Shown in pieces: positions 1 to 8,535 of a DNA stretch of 64,000 nt. The position numbers and the translations under genes were made by a program. Location of the stretch: the NCBI RefSeq assembly GCF_041320595.1, contig NZ_CP166625.1, positions 3,284,001 to 3,348,000 on the forward strand. Reading direction: 5' to 3'. The notes beneath the pieces were generated by a model. That model ran no database searches, was not told the origin of the DNA, and was given only the letters and a program-made list of their open reading frames with translations. This DNA is from Pleomorphomonas sp. PLEO. GTDB taxonomy: Bacteria > Pseudomonadota > Alphaproteobacteria > Rhizobiales > Pleomorphomonadaceae. Positions within the stretch are counted from its first letter, which is position 1. Every line of letters starts with the position of its first letter.

Positions 1-1453
1 AGGTGGCGCCGGACGCGGTGTTGAGCAGCGCGTTGAGCAGTGGCCAGTCGGAGACGGCATCCGAGCCGTCGCGCATGGCTTCAGTCTCGCGGTTGGGCGA
101 GGCGACCGAGCCGCTGTCGAGGTGGTCGCGGCCGATGACGATGGGAGCCTTGACGATACCCTGCCGAACCATCTCGTTGAAGGCGAGGCCGAGCCGGGCG
201 CGAGCGCCGAGACCGACCCAGCAGATGCGCGCTGGCAGCCCCTGGAAGGCGATGCGCTCGGCTGCCATGTCCAGCCAGTTGTGCAGGTGGGGATTGTCGG
301 GGATCAGTTCCTTCACCTTGGCGTCGGTGGCATGGATGTCGGCCGGGTCGCCTGACAGCGCTGCCCAGCGGAACGGGCCGATGCCGCGGCAGAACAGCGG
401 GCGAATATAGGCGGGGACGAAGCCTGGGAAGGCGAAGGCATTCTGCTCGCCGGCGTCGAAGGCGCGCTGGCGGATGTTGTTACCGTAGTCGAACACCGGC
501 ACGCCCATCGTCTGGAAGTCGAGCATGGCGCGCACGTGCTGTCGCATCGAAGCCGTGGCGGCGGCGATCACCACCTCTGGCTCGACCTTGGCGCGGGCGC
601 GATATTCGTCCCAGGTCCAGCCGGACGGCAGGTAGCCGTTGAGTGGATCGTGGGCGGATGTCTGGTCGGTGACCAGATCCGGCCGCACACCGCGCCGCAC
701 CAGCTCCGGCAATACATCGGCGGCGTTGCCAAGCAACGCGATAGAGACCGCTTCGCCCTTACTGGTGTGCTCGGCGACGAGGCGCAGCGCGTCGTCCAGG
801 TCCTTTGCCTGCTTGTCGACGTAGCGGGTGCGCAGGCGGAAGTCGATGCGCGATTGCTGACATTCGATGTTGAGCGAAGTGGCGCCGGCCATGGCGGCGG
901 CAAGCGGTTGGGCGCCGCCCATACCGCCGAGGCCGGCCGTCAATACCCAGCGTCCCTTGAGACTGCCGTCATAATGCTGCCGTCCGGCTTCCACGAAGGT
1001 CTCGTAGGTGCCCTGAACGATGCCTTGCGCGCCGATGTAGATCCACGAGCCAGCCGTCATCTGACCGTACATCATCAGCCCCTCGGCATCGAGCTTGTTG
1101 AAGTGCTCCCAAGTCGCCCAATGAGGTACCAAGTTGGAGTTGGCGATCAGCACGCGTGGCGCGTCTTTGTGCGTGCGAAATACGCCGACCGGCTTGCCCG
1201 ACTGGATCAGCAGCGTCTCGTCGTCCTCGAGGCGCTCGAGGGTGCGGACGATCGTGTCGAAGCATTCCCAATCGCGGGCGGCGCGGCCAATGCCGCCATA
1301 GACAACCAGCTCCTTGGGATTCTCGGCGACGTCGGGATCGAGGTTGTTCATCAGCATGCGGAGCGGCGCTTCGGTCAGCCAACTCTTGGCCCGAAGCGTC
1401 GTGCCCCGGGGTGCGCGGATTTCGACATCACGATATCGCGTGTTGCTCGGCAT
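1..1453 (-). CDS. hutU: Urocanate hydratase (urocanase), 3' end outside the window
   Basis: Second step of histidine degradation in the cytoplasm: hydrates urocanate to imidazolone-propionate using tightly bound NAD+. Reading leftward from the ATG at 1453, the frame stays open for 484 codons to the edge. It carries urocanase signatures such as [45 protein letters not shown] and the [20 protein letters not shown] block. Family members are about 555 residues, so roughly 70 C-terminal residues are missing. AGGGGATC lies just before the start. The gene follows hutC in the same direction, with a HutC-type palindrome at 1468-1479 directly upstream, so it probably has its own HutC-controlled promoter. 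Identification is firm; other hut genes may lie beyond the left edge. Confidence 0.97.
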   Translation of the reverse strand, partial: MPSNTRYRDVEIRAPRGTTLRAKSWLTEAPLRMLMNNLDPDVAENPKELVVYGGIGRAARDWECFDTIVRTLERLEDDETLLIQSGKPVGVFRTHKDAPRVLIANSNLVPHWATWEHFNKLDAEGLMMYGQMTAGSWIYIGAQGIVQGTYETFVEAGRQHYDGSLKGRWVLTAGLGGMGGAQPLAAAMAGATSLNIECQQSRIDFRLRTRYVDKQAKDLDDALRLVAEHTSKGEAVSIALLGNAADVLPELVRRGVRPDLVTDQTSAHDPLNGYLPSGWTWDEYRARAKVEPEVVIAAATASMRQHVRAMLDFQTMGVPVFDYGNNIRQRAFDAGEQNAFAFPGFVPAYIRPLFCRGIGPFRWAALSGDPADIHATDAKVKELIPDNPHLHNWLDMAAERIAFQGLPARICWVGLGARARLGLAFNEMVRQGIVKAPIVIGRDHLDSGSVASPNRETEAMRDGSDAVSDWPLLNALLNTASGAT

Positions 1454-1467
1454 GATGATCCCCTATC

Positions 1468-1479
1468 TTGTCTATACAA
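1468..1479. promoter_or_regulatory. Probable HutC operator before hutU
   Basis: TTGTCTATACAA lies 15 bases upstream of the hutU start, in the hutC-hutU gap. It matches the palindrome before hutF (2391-2402) at 10 of 12 positions. Both fit TTGT-N4-ACAA, close to the TGTATATACA-like operators known for HutC repressors. Assignment is from sequence and position only. Confidence 0.6.
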
Positions 1480-1577
1480 CACAGAAAGCACTGGACGAAT
1501 GACGAGTCAACGCAAAAGAGGCAGTGCCGCCAATCCATGACTCATCCTCTTCGAACGGTGATCCCCGCGCTGCTGGT

Positions 1578-2315
1578 TCAGGTTATGCTGGCGCCCTGTC
1601 GGCTCTCGATGCGGCTACGTCCACCGGGCATCAGCAGCCGGACGGAGGTGACGACGCGCTCGCCGGAAAACGTGCGGCGCCGGATCAGCAGGCAGGGATC
1701 GCTACGCGCAATGGCCAGCAGCTTGGCTTCCCAGGGCGCGGGCAGGACGGCTTCGACGGTGTGTTCCACCGTCGTCCACGGGGCCACGGCGCTAAGATAG
1801 CTGTTGGGCGTACGGGTGGAAAAATCCTGGGTGAGATAGTCCGGCGCCAGAGTCGGATTGACGTGCCGATCTTCTAGTTGGACCGGAATGTCGTTTTCGA
1901 GGTGGATCACCAGCGAGTGGAAGACGGCGGCGCCAAGCTCGATGCCTAGTTCGTCGGCGAGTTCCGGCGTCGCCTTCAATTCGTCCTTCATGACTGTTTG
2001 GGCTGCGTGGGCATGGCCGCGCTCGCGGATCTCATCGGCGATGTTGCGCACTTTGAACACCGACGTCTGGCTTTTGCCCTCGGCGACGAAGGTGCCCAGG
2101 CCCTGGATACGCAGCAGAACACCGTCTGCCGCCAGTTCGCGCAATGCCCTGTTGATGGTCATCCGGCTGAGGCCAAGCGTGGCGACCAGCTCGTTTTCTG
2201 AAGGAATTCTGTGGCGGGGCGGCCACTCGCCGTTGCCGATGCGGGCGAGGATCATCTGCTTGACCATCGCATAATGCGGGGGAGTCCCGCGGGGACGCTC
2301 ACTGACGTCGCTCAT
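1578..2315 (-). CDS. hutC: Histidine utilisation repressor HutC, GntR family
   Basis: Transcription factor of 245 residues. An N-terminal GntR winged helix (about residues 14-77, with IPSENELVATLGLSRMTINRALREL as the DNA-reading part, split here as IPSENELVATLGLSRMTIN and RALREL) is followed by a UTRA effector domain of the HutC/FarR type. In this subfamily the domain binds urocanate, which releases the repressor. The start at 2315 is the first methionine before the conserved PHYAMVKQ segment. It is divergent from hutF and followed by hutU in the same direction. Paired palindromes at 1468-1479 and 2390-2403 flank it, fitting autoregulation and control of both hut arms. Confidence 0.93.
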   Translation of the reverse strand: MSDVSERPRGTPPHYAMVKQMILARIGNGEWPPRHRIPSENELVATLGLSRMTINRALRELAADGVLLRIQGLGTFVAEGKSQTSVFKVRNIADEIRERGHAHAAQTVMKDELKATPELADELGIELGAAVFHSLVIHLENDIPVQLEDRHVNPTLAPDYLTQDFSTRTPNSYLSAVAPWTTVEHTVEAVLPAPWEAKLLAIARSDPCLLIRRRTFSGERVVTSVRLLMPGGRSRIESRQGASIT

Positions 2316-2389
2316 TTTCTAGGCACTCCCCAAAATTGGTCAGAAGCGGATGAATTCGGCTTGCGGGTTAAGAAATTTCCTCTACAGTG

Positions 2390-2403
2390 CTTGTATGTAC
2401 AAG
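2390..2403. promoter_or_regulatory. Probable HutC operator in the hutC-hutF divergent region
   Basis: CTTGTATGTACAAG is a perfect inverted repeat (CTTGTA, 2-base spacer, TACAAG). It lies 21 bases before hutF and 75 bases before hutC, where one site could control both promoters. Its core resembles the known HutC-binding consensus and the site at 1468-1479. Confidence 0.65.
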
Positions 2404-2423
2404 CGTGAGGTTTCGCGAACAAG

Positions 2424-3800
2424 ATGGTAACAGATAACCATCAATTGCTTTTCGCCGAAAGAGCCTTGCTGGCGGATGGTTGGGCCGACGATGTCGTGTT
2501 CTCCATTGGCGCCGATGGCCGGATCGACGCGATCGAGCGCGGGGTACCGGCAGCTGGCGCCAAACGCCTTGGCGGCCCCGTCGTACCGGCCGTCGCCGAC
2601 CTTCATTCCCACGCATTCCAACGCGCCATGGCCGGTCTGACGCAAGTGGCCGGGCAGGGCGACGACAGCTTCTGGACCTGGCGCGAGGAGATGTATCGGC
2701 TGGTGTCGCTGCTGACGCCCGACGATGTCGTGGCGATCGCGGCCAAGCTGCAGATCGAGCTCCTGAAGGGCGGTTTTGGCCGTGTCGCCGAGTTTCATTA
2801 TCTCCATCACGGCACGGATGGGCGCCCCTATGCCGAGCCGGCCGAGATGTCGCTGGCCGTCCTGCGGGCGGCGGAGATGTCGGGTATCGGCCTGACGTTG
2901 TTGCCGGTGTTCTATGCCCATTCGGACTTTGGAGGCGTTGCACCAACCGCCGGGCAGCGTCGATTCATCCATGATGTCGACGGCTTCTTGACGCTGCTTC
3001 ACGGCCTCGTCGTGCCTTGTCGGTCGGCGGGGGCACGGCTTGGCCTGGCCTTTCATTCGCTGAGGGCTGTGACCGGCGACGAGATTGCCGCCGTCATGAA
3101 GGCGGTGCCGGAGCATGCGCCCATCCATATCCATGTGGCCGAGCAGGAGCGCGAAGTGGCGGCGTCGATCGCCCATTCGGGCCGGCGTCCGGTCGAGAGG
3201 CTTTATGACATTGCCGATGTCGACGAGCGCTGGTGCCTTATCCATGCCACGCACGTCACCGAGGCGGAAGTGGCGATGATCGCCGGCTCGGGCGCCGTCG
3301 CCGGCCTTTGCCCGGCGACCGAGGCCGATCTCGGAGACGGCATATTCCCTGCGTCCGATTTTCTCGCCGCAGACGGGCGTTTCGGGATCGGCACCGACAG
3401 CCACGTTTCAACGTCTGTGGCAGATGAATTGCGCCTTCTGGAATTTGGCCAACGGTTACGCGATCGCCGGCGGAATCGGCTCGCCGGCCGACCGGGCGCC
3501 TCGGTTGGGCGCACGCTGTTCGACCGCGTGCTTGCCGGCGGGGCTCGCGCCGCGGGCACGAACGAATCGGCGCTTTCAGTGGGCGCGCCAGCGGATATTG
3601 TAGTGCTGGATGGCCGTTCGCCGTATCTCGCCTCCGTTGAGGGCGATGCGATTCTCGATCGCTGGATATTTGGTGGTATCGGGTCGGCCGTTCGTGACGT
3701 CATGATCGGCGGCCGCTGGCTGATCGAGGATGGCCGCCACGCCAACGACGAAGAGGTTGACCGCGCGTTTGCCGCTGCCCTTCAACGCCTCAAGGCATGA
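2424..3800 (+). CDS. hutF: Formimidoylglutamate deiminase
   Basis: Converts N-formimino-L-glutamate to N-formyl-L-glutamate and ammonia, the branch of histidine degradation completed by HutG. The 458-residue protein is an amidohydrolase-fold enzyme. Zinc-binding HSH is at residues 61-63 (LHSHAFQRAM). Further matches are the FHYLHHGTDG segment, the HVAEQ block, LIHATHVTE, and the C-terminal GLCPATEADLGDGIFP and GTDSHVS motifs typical of HutF. It is the first gene of a rightward operon that continues with a histidine-type ABC transporter and a HutH-like gene, and it follows the HutC palindrome. HutF implies the five-step pathway through formylglutamate; hutG and hutI are not in the window. Confidence 0.95.
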   Translation: MVTDNHQLLFAERALLADGWADDVVFSIGADGRIDAIERGVPAAGAKRLGGPVVPAVADLHSHAFQRAMAGLTQVAGQGDDSFWTWREEMYRLVSLLTPDDVVAIAAKLQIELLKGGFGRVAEFHYLHHGTDGRPYAEPAEMSLAVLRAAEMSGIGLTLLPVFYAHSDFGGVAPTAGQRRFIHDVDGFLTLLHGLVVPCRSAGARLGLAFHSLRAVTGDEIAAVMKAVPEHAPIHIHVAEQEREVAASIAHSGRRPVERLYDIADVDERWCLIHATHVTEAEVAMIAGSGAVAGLCPATEADLGDGIFPASDFLAADGRFGIGTDSHVSTSVADELRLLEFGQRLRDRRRNRLAGRPGASVGRTLFDRVLAGGARAAGTNESALSVGAPADIVVLDGRSPYLASVEGDAILDRWIFGGIGSAVRDVMIGGRWLIEDGRHANDEEVDRAFAAALQRLKA

Positions 3801-3883
3801 TATGTTTTTTGCTAGGCCGCTTGCCACGGCGGGAAGAAATTAAGAAGAAGCCGGAGTGCTTCGAAAAACCAGAGGAGAACACC

Positions 3884-4720
3884 ATGAACATCCGTAGTCT
3901 CGTTGCCGCGTCCGCCTTGTTCGCCGCGCTGGCTGTGCCGGCCTCGGCCAAGGAATGGAAGGAAGTCACCATTGCGCTCGAAGGTGCCTATGCGCCGTGG
4001 AACCTCACGGATGCCAGCGGCAAGATCGTCGGCTTCGAGCCGGACCTCACAGAGTATCTCTGCGCCCACGCCAAGGTGAAGTGTACGCTGATCTCCCAGG
4101 ACTGGGACGGCATGATCACGGCGCTCAACGCCGGCAAGTTCGATATCATCATGGACGCCCTGTCGATCACCCCGGAGCGCAAGGAAGTGATCGATTTCAC
4201 CGTTCCCTATGCCGCGACGCCGGCCGTCTTCGCTGCGCCGAAGGATGGCGAGCTTGCCAAGCTCGCCGGGACCGGCTCGGTGATCAAGCTCGCGACGACC
4301 AAGGATGGCGCCGATGCCATAGCCCCGCTCAAGAAGGCGCTGACCGGCAAGACCATCGGTATCCAGGCGTCGACCGTCTACGCGGGCTTCGTCTACGACA
4401 ATTTCAAGGACGTTGCCGAGATCAAGGAATACAAGACCTCGGCTGAGCGCGACCTCGATCTGTCGGCCGGTCGCATCGACGCGGGCTTTGACGATGCTAC
4501 CTATTTCCTCGGTGCCTTCGCCAGCGCCGACAATGCCGGTCTGGCCTTCACCGGTCCGGAAATCGCCGGGCAGATCTGGGGTGAAGGCGAAGGTCTCGGT
4601 GTTCGCAAGTCCGATCCGGAGCTGAAGGCGCTGTTCGACGAGGCGATCAAGGCCGCCATTGCCGATGGTACCGTGAAGAAGCTGTCGGAGAAGTGGCTCA
4701 AGGTCGACGTCACCCCTTGA
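3884..4720 (+). CDS. Periplasmic histidine / basic amino-acid binding protein of an ABC transporter
   Basis: Solute-binding protein of family 3 (SBP_bac_3), 278 residues. A signal peptide (about 1-22, ending VPASA) precedes the mature protein. The ligand-domain pattern is typical: GAYAPWNLTDASGKIVGFEP, then DWDGMITALNAGKFDIIMD and ITPERKEVIDFTVPY. I chose the ATG at 3884 because AGAGGAGAA precedes it and the signal peptide starts there; an upstream in-frame ATG at 3797 overlaps the end of hutF. Close relatives bind Lys, Arg, Orn or His. Its place between hutF and the HutH-like gene points to histidine or urocanate as ligand (inference). A strong stem-loop follows at 4733-4781. Confidence 0.9.
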   Translation: MNIRSLVAASALFAALAVPASAKEWKEVTIALEGAYAPWNLTDASGKIVGFEPDLTEYLCAHAKVKCTLISQDWDGMITALNAGKFDIIMDALSITPERKEVIDFTVPYAATPAVFAAPKDGELAKLAGTGSVIKLATTKDGADAIAPLKKALTGKTIGIQASTVYAGFVYDNFKDVAEIKEYKTSAERDLDLSAGRIDAGFDDATYFLGAFASADNAGLAFTGPEIAGQIWGEGEGLGVRKSDPELKALFDEAIKAAIADGTVKKLSEKWLKVDVTP

Positions 4721-4732
4721 TGTGTCCAGGAT

Positions 4733-4781
4733 GCTCCCGGACCTAGTCGCGTCACGTGTGATCGGCTAGACCTCCGGGAGC
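4733..4781 (+). other. Stem-loop between binding-protein and permease genes
   Basis: A perfect 9-bp stem (GCTCCCGGA / TCCGGGAGC) encloses a second CTAG/CTAG pairing and a CACGTG core. No T-tract follows. It sits between the binding-protein gene and the first permease gene. This fits a 3' mRNA stabiliser or partial terminator that raises binding-protein output relative to the membrane subunits. Confidence 0.6.
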
Positions 4782-4799
4782 GCCCGACGGAGAGCCTTG

Positions 4800-5522
4800 A
4801 TGTCCTGGATTGACCTGATCGGCTTCGGCGAGCAAGGCCGGGGCGGTATCCTGTTGTGGGCGATGTGCATGACGCTAGCCGTCACCGCCGCCTCGCTATG
4901 CATCGGGGCGGTGCTCGGCGCGATCATCGCGACGGCCAAGCTGTCGGCGTCACGGCCGGCACGCTGGCTTGGAGACGCCTACACGACGGTATTTCGCGGA
5001 GCGCCCGAGCTACTGGTCATCTATCTCGTCTATTTTGGCGGATCGCAGGCGGTGACCGCGATCGGAAAGTGGCTCAACTACGACGGCTTTCTTGGGCTGC
5101 CGTCTTTTCTGGCCGGTGCCGTCGCCGTCGGGCTCATCTCGGGAGCTTATCAGGCGGAGGTTTATCGTGGCGCCTATCAGGCCGTTGCCCGCGGCGAGAT
5201 CGACGCCGCCCGTTCGATCGGCATGGGAACGCTGTTGCGTTTCCGGCGCATCCTGGTGCCGCAGATCTTGCGCTTCTCTCTGCCGGGTCTCGGCAATGTC
5301 TGGCAGCTCAGCCTCAAGGATTCGACACTGGTGTCGGTGACGGGGCTTGCCGAGCTGATGCGGACGTCCCAGATCGCCGCCGGCTCCACCAAGCAGTATT
5401 TCCTGTTCTTCATCGTCGGAGGGGCGCTCTACCTCGTGCTGACGACGCTGTCCGATCGTATCTTCAACTTCGCTGAGCGACGCGTGGCGCGCAGCTTCCG
5501 CAACAGTCTCGGCCGGCGCTAG
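4800..5522 (+). CDS. Polar amino-acid ABC transporter permease, HisQ type
   Basis: Inner-membrane subunit of 240 residues from the ATG at 4800 (a TTG lies just before it in frame; CGGAGAG is the ribosome site). It has about five membrane segments and the His/Glu/Gln/Arg/opine permease pattern: FRGAPELLVIYLVYFG near the N-terminal third, and the cytoplasmic EAA loop EIDAARSIGMG that docks on the ATPase. It pairs with the second permease 14 bases downstream to form the heterodimeric channel. Role in histidine import is inferred from the operon. Confidence 0.88.
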   Translation: MSWIDLIGFGEQGRGGILLWAMCMTLAVTAASLCIGAVLGAIIATAKLSASRPARWLGDAYTTVFRGAPELLVIYLVYFGGSQAVTAIGKWLNYDGFLGLPSFLAGAVAVGLISGAYQAEVYRGAYQAVARGEIDAARSIGMGTLLRFRRILVPQILRFSLPGLGNVWQLSLKDSTLVSVTGLAELMRTSQIAAGSTKQYFLFFIVGGALYLVLTTLSDRIFNFAERRVARSFRNSLGRR

Positions 5523-5536
5523 AAAGGGAGGACGCC

Positions 5537-6274
5537 ATGGATTTCGATGTCGCCTTCCTTTGGTCGACCTTCGTCAAGCTGATCGCGGCCGTGCCGATGA
5601 CGCTGGCGCTGTTCGCCGCATCGGTCTGTCTCGGTGCTTTGTTTGCGCTCGGCATCACCTATTGCCGGGTGTCCGGTGGGCTGCTGCTGTCGGCCTTTGG
5701 CCGCGCCTATGTCTTTGTCTTTCGCGGATCGCCGCTGCTGATCCAGATGTTCCTGATCTACTACGGTCTCGGTCAGTTTCCGGCCGTCCGCCACAGCCTG
5801 TTCTGGCCGGTGCTGCGCGATCCCTTCTCGTGCGCGGTGCTGGCGCTCGCTTTCTGCACCGCCGGCTACCAGGCTGAGATCATGCGCGGCGGGTTGCAGG
5901 CCGTCCCCGCCCGCGAGATCGAGGCGGGCAGGGCGTCCGGCATGTCGGGACTGCTGCTGTTCCGCCGCATCATCGCACCAATCGCCATCCGGCAGGCGCT
6001 GCCGGCCTATTCGACCGAGATCATCCTGATGGTGAAATCGACGGCGCTTGCCAGCCTCGTCACCGTTTGGGAGGTGACCGGTACGGCGCAGCGTCTGATT
6101 TCGCAGACCTATCGCACCATGGAGGTGTTCCTGGTCGCGACGCTGATCTATCTTCTCATCAATTTCATCATTGTCCGCCTGATGGCGCTTGTCGAATATC
6201 GACTGTCGCCGCACCTCAGGGAGCGGCCGAACCCGGCAAGCGGCGGCGGACGCCAGGGAGAGGTTCATGGCTGA
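5537..6274 (+). CDS. Polar amino-acid ABC transporter permease, HisM type
   Basis: Second channel subunit, 245 residues. It has a membrane-embedded N-terminus, the FRGSPLLIQMFLIYYGLGQF segment and an EAA-like loop (EIEAGRASGMSGLLLFRRI). AAAGGGAGG precedes the ATG. The stop overlaps the start of the ATPase gene by 8 bases, indicating translational coupling. Together with the 4800 permease and the 6267 ATPase it completes a HisQMP-type importer. Confidence 0.88.
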   Translation: MDFDVAFLWSTFVKLIAAVPMTLALFAASVCLGALFALGITYCRVSGGLLLSAFGRAYVFVFRGSPLLIQMFLIYYGLGQFPAVRHSLFWPVLRDPFSCAVLALAFCTAGYQAEIMRGGLQAVPAREIEAGRASGMSGLLLFRRIIAPIAIRQALPAYSTEIILMVKSTALASLVTVWEVTGTAQRLISQTYRTMEVFLVATLIYLLINFIIVRLMALVEYRLSPHLRERPNPASGGGRQGEVHG

Positions 6275-7046
6275 CGCCCCGGTGCCGGCAATTTCGGTCC
6301 GCAATATCCACAAGTCCTTCGGCCAGCACGAGGTTCTGCGCGGCATCTCGCTCGATGCCCAAGACGGCGACGTGATTTCCATTCTGGGCGCCTCCGGTTC
6401 CGGCAAGAGTACTTTCCTGCGCTGCATCAACCTTTTGGAGACGCCAGACGAGGGCGAGATCACGGTGGCTGGCGAAGCCATCGCCATGAAACGGAATCGG
6501 GCGGGATCGCTGGTGCCGGCCGATCGCAAGCAGGTCGACCGGATCCGTTCCGAACTTGCGATGGTGTTCCAGAGCTTCAACCTCTGGTCCCACATGACGG
6601 TGCTGCAGAACCTGATCGAGGGGCCGGTGCATGTCCTGAAGCGCCCGAAGGCCGAGTGCATCGCCGAAGCGGAAGCGCTGCTCGAAAAGGTCGGTCTCGC
6701 CGAGCGGCGCAACTATTATCCCGCGCATTTGTCCGGCGGCCAGCAGCAGCGCGCGGCCATTGCCAGGGCGCTGGCCATGCAGCCGAAGGCGCTGTTGTTC
6801 GACGAGCCGACCTCGGCGCTTGATCCGGAACTGGTCGGCGAGGTGCTGAAGGTGATGCGGGCGCTTGCCGAGGAAGGGCGGACCATGCTGGTGGTCACCC
6901 ATGAGATGGCGTTCGCCCGCAACGTCTCTGACAGGGTGATGTTCCTGCACGAGGGCGTCGTCGAGGCCGATGGCGCGCCGGAGGACATCTTCACCAACTC
7001 CGATTCCGAGCGCTTCCGCCAGTTCATTGGTAACTTCCAGGCCTGA
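6267..7046 (+). CDS. Polar amino-acid ABC transporter ATPase, HisP type
   Basis: ATP-hydrolysing subunit of 259 residues. Walker A GASGSGKST is at residues 41-49, followed by Q-loop VFQSFNLW, signature LSGGQQQRAAIARAL, Walker B LLFDEPTSALDPE and switch VVTHEM. These match HisP/GlnQ family ATPases closely, including the short insertion after the first strands. The ATG at 6267 has GGGAGAGG before it; a longer frame from 6189 would run inside the permease gene and adds nothing conserved. It is the last transporter gene before the HutH-like gene, 7 bases downstream. Confidence 0.92.
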   Translation: MADAPVPAISVRNIHKSFGQHEVLRGISLDAQDGDVISILGASGSGKSTFLRCINLLETPDEGEITVAGEAIAMKRNRAGSLVPADRKQVDRIRSELAMVFQSFNLWSHMTVLQNLIEGPVHVLKRPKAECIAEAEALLEKVGLAERRNYYPAHLSGGQQQRAAIARALAMQPKALLFDEPTSALDPELVGEVLKVMRALAEEGRTMLVVTHEMAFARNVSDRVMFLHEGVVEADGAPEDIFTNSDSERFRQFIGNFQA

Positions 7047-7053
7047 GGGCGGC

Positions 7054-8535
7054 ATGACCGATATCGTCGTCGATACCCATCTCGGCTGGCGCGATGTCGC
7101 GGCCGTTGCCGAGGGCGCGCGTCTCCAGCTTTCCGAAACGGCCAAGCAGCGCATCAAAAACGCCCGCGCGATCGTCGAGGCGATCGTTGACCGCGGCATT
7201 CGCGCCTATGGCGTCAATACCGGCGTCGGCGCCCTCTGCGACGTGGTGGTTGATCGGCCGTTGCAGCGACAGCTGTCGCACAACATCCTGATGAGCCACG
7301 CCACCGGGATCGGAGCACCGCTTGATGTCGTCGAGACGCGCGCGATCATGGCAACGGCGGTCAGCAATTATGCGCTCGGCTATTCCGGGGTCAGGCTGGA
7401 GGTTGTCGAGGCGCTGACCGGACTGCTCAACGCCGACGTGACGCCACTGGTCCCAACCAAGGGATCGGTCGGCTATCTCAGTCACATGGCACATATAGCA
7501 TTGGTGTTGATCGGTGCCGGGCGGGCTCGGGTCGGAGATAAGGTCGTCGGCGGGGCCGAAGCACTCGCGGCGGCCGGTCAAGCCCCAATGGAACTGGGTG
7601 CAAAGGAAGGGCTGTCCCTGGTCAACGGCATTCCCTGCGCCACCGGTTTGGCGTCGCTGGCGCTTACGCGGACCGAGCGGGTGCTCGACTGGGCCGACGC
7701 AACGGCTGCGCTGACCATCGAGGCGCTGATGGGCAACCCGGCGGCCTTCGACGCAGTCGCGCTGTCGCTTCGAGCGTCGCCCTCCCTTCACGCGGTCGGT
7801 GCTGCACTGCGCAATCGACTCGCTGGCAGCGGGATCATTGCCGCCGGTGCCGGTCGCAAGACGCAGGATGCGCTGTCCTTGCGCGCCGTTCCGCATGTGC
7901 ATGGGGCGGCCCGCGATGCGTTTGCCGCCGTCGCTGATGTGGTGTCTCGCGAGCTGGCGTCGGTGTCGGACAATCCGGCCATCGTCGGTACGCCGGAGGC
8001 GCCCGGCGTTCATTCGGAAGCGCACGCGGTCGGTGCTGCCATGGGCCTCGCACTCGACCAGTTGGCAGTCGCGGTTGCCGAGGTGGCGGCAATGGCCGAG
8101 CGACGTCTCGACCGCCTGGTCAACCCGCTGATCAGTGGCTTGCCGGCCTTCCTCGCCGCCGACAGTGGCGTCAGTTCGGGCTTCATGATCGCTCAGTATG
8201 CGGCGGTGTCCCTGGTCAACGAAAATCGACGCTTGTCGCTTCCGGCCAGCCTCGACGGTGGCATCACGTCGGCGCTGCAAGAGGACCACCTCAGTCATGC
8301 GACGCCGGCGTCGCTCAAGGCGCTGTCGGTGATCGAAAACGCCGAGGCGATCCTCGGCATCGAGCTTCTGGCCGCGGCGCAAGCGCATGAGTTCCGCCAC
8401 GAGGGACGCGCTCCTGGCACGGATCGACTCTATCGGCAGGTCCGCGATGTCGTCCCAAGCTATGCCGACGATCGTCCTCTTGCCGATGATATGGCGTTGG
8501 CATCTGGCCTCATCCGCTCGACATCGCCGCTCTGA
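7054..8535 (+). CDS. HutH-family (HAL/PAL) protein lacking the MIO Ala-Ser-Gly triad
   Basis: A 493-residue member of the aromatic amino-acid ammonia-lyase family by overall alignment: YGVNTGVG (Y52), SHATG (H82), LVNGI (N191), SDNPAI, QEDH (E410). The loop that should read GSVG-ASG-DLAPLAHMA reads GSVG-YLSHMAHIA (137-148). Numbering against Pseudomonas putida HAL shifts from -1 before the loop to -4 after it, so exactly three residues, the self-cyclising ASG, are gone. The catalytic Tyr280 position is Leu274 in QDALSLR, while the Arg is kept (R277). Without MIO normal histidine deamination is not expected. It ends the histidine-import operon and has AGGGCGG before the ATG. It may be a binding, regulatory or differently reacting homologue; no frameshift or stop suggests decay. 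Confidence 0.88.
   Translation: MTDIVVDTHLGWRDVAAVAEGARLQLSETAKQRIKNARAIVEAIVDRGIRAYGVNTGVGALCDVVVDRPLQRQLSHNILMSHATGIGAPLDVVETRAIMATAVSNYALGYSGVRLEVVEALTGLLNADVTPLVPTKGSVGYLSHMAHIALVLIGAGRARVGDKVVGGAEALAAAGQAPMELGAKEGLSLVNGIPCATGLASLALTRTERVLDWADATAALTIEALMGNPAAFDAVALSLRASPSLHAVGAALRNRLAGSGIIAAGAGRKTQDALSLRAVPHVHGAARDAFAAVADVVSRELASVSDNPAIVGTPEAPGVHSEAHAVGAAMGLALDQLAVAVAEVAAMAERRLDRLVNPLISGLPAFLAADSGVSSGFMIAQYAAVSLVNENRRLSLPASLDGGITSALQEDHLSHATPASLKALSVIENAEAILGIELLAAAQAHEFRHEGRAPGTDRLYRQVRDVVPSYADDRPLADDMALASGLIRSTSPL

Noticed and set aside
536-1540. A 334-codon rightward open frame opposite hutU
   Set aside because: It is antisense to a clear urocanase gene, has low-complexity GC-driven composition and no family-like motif or ribosome site.
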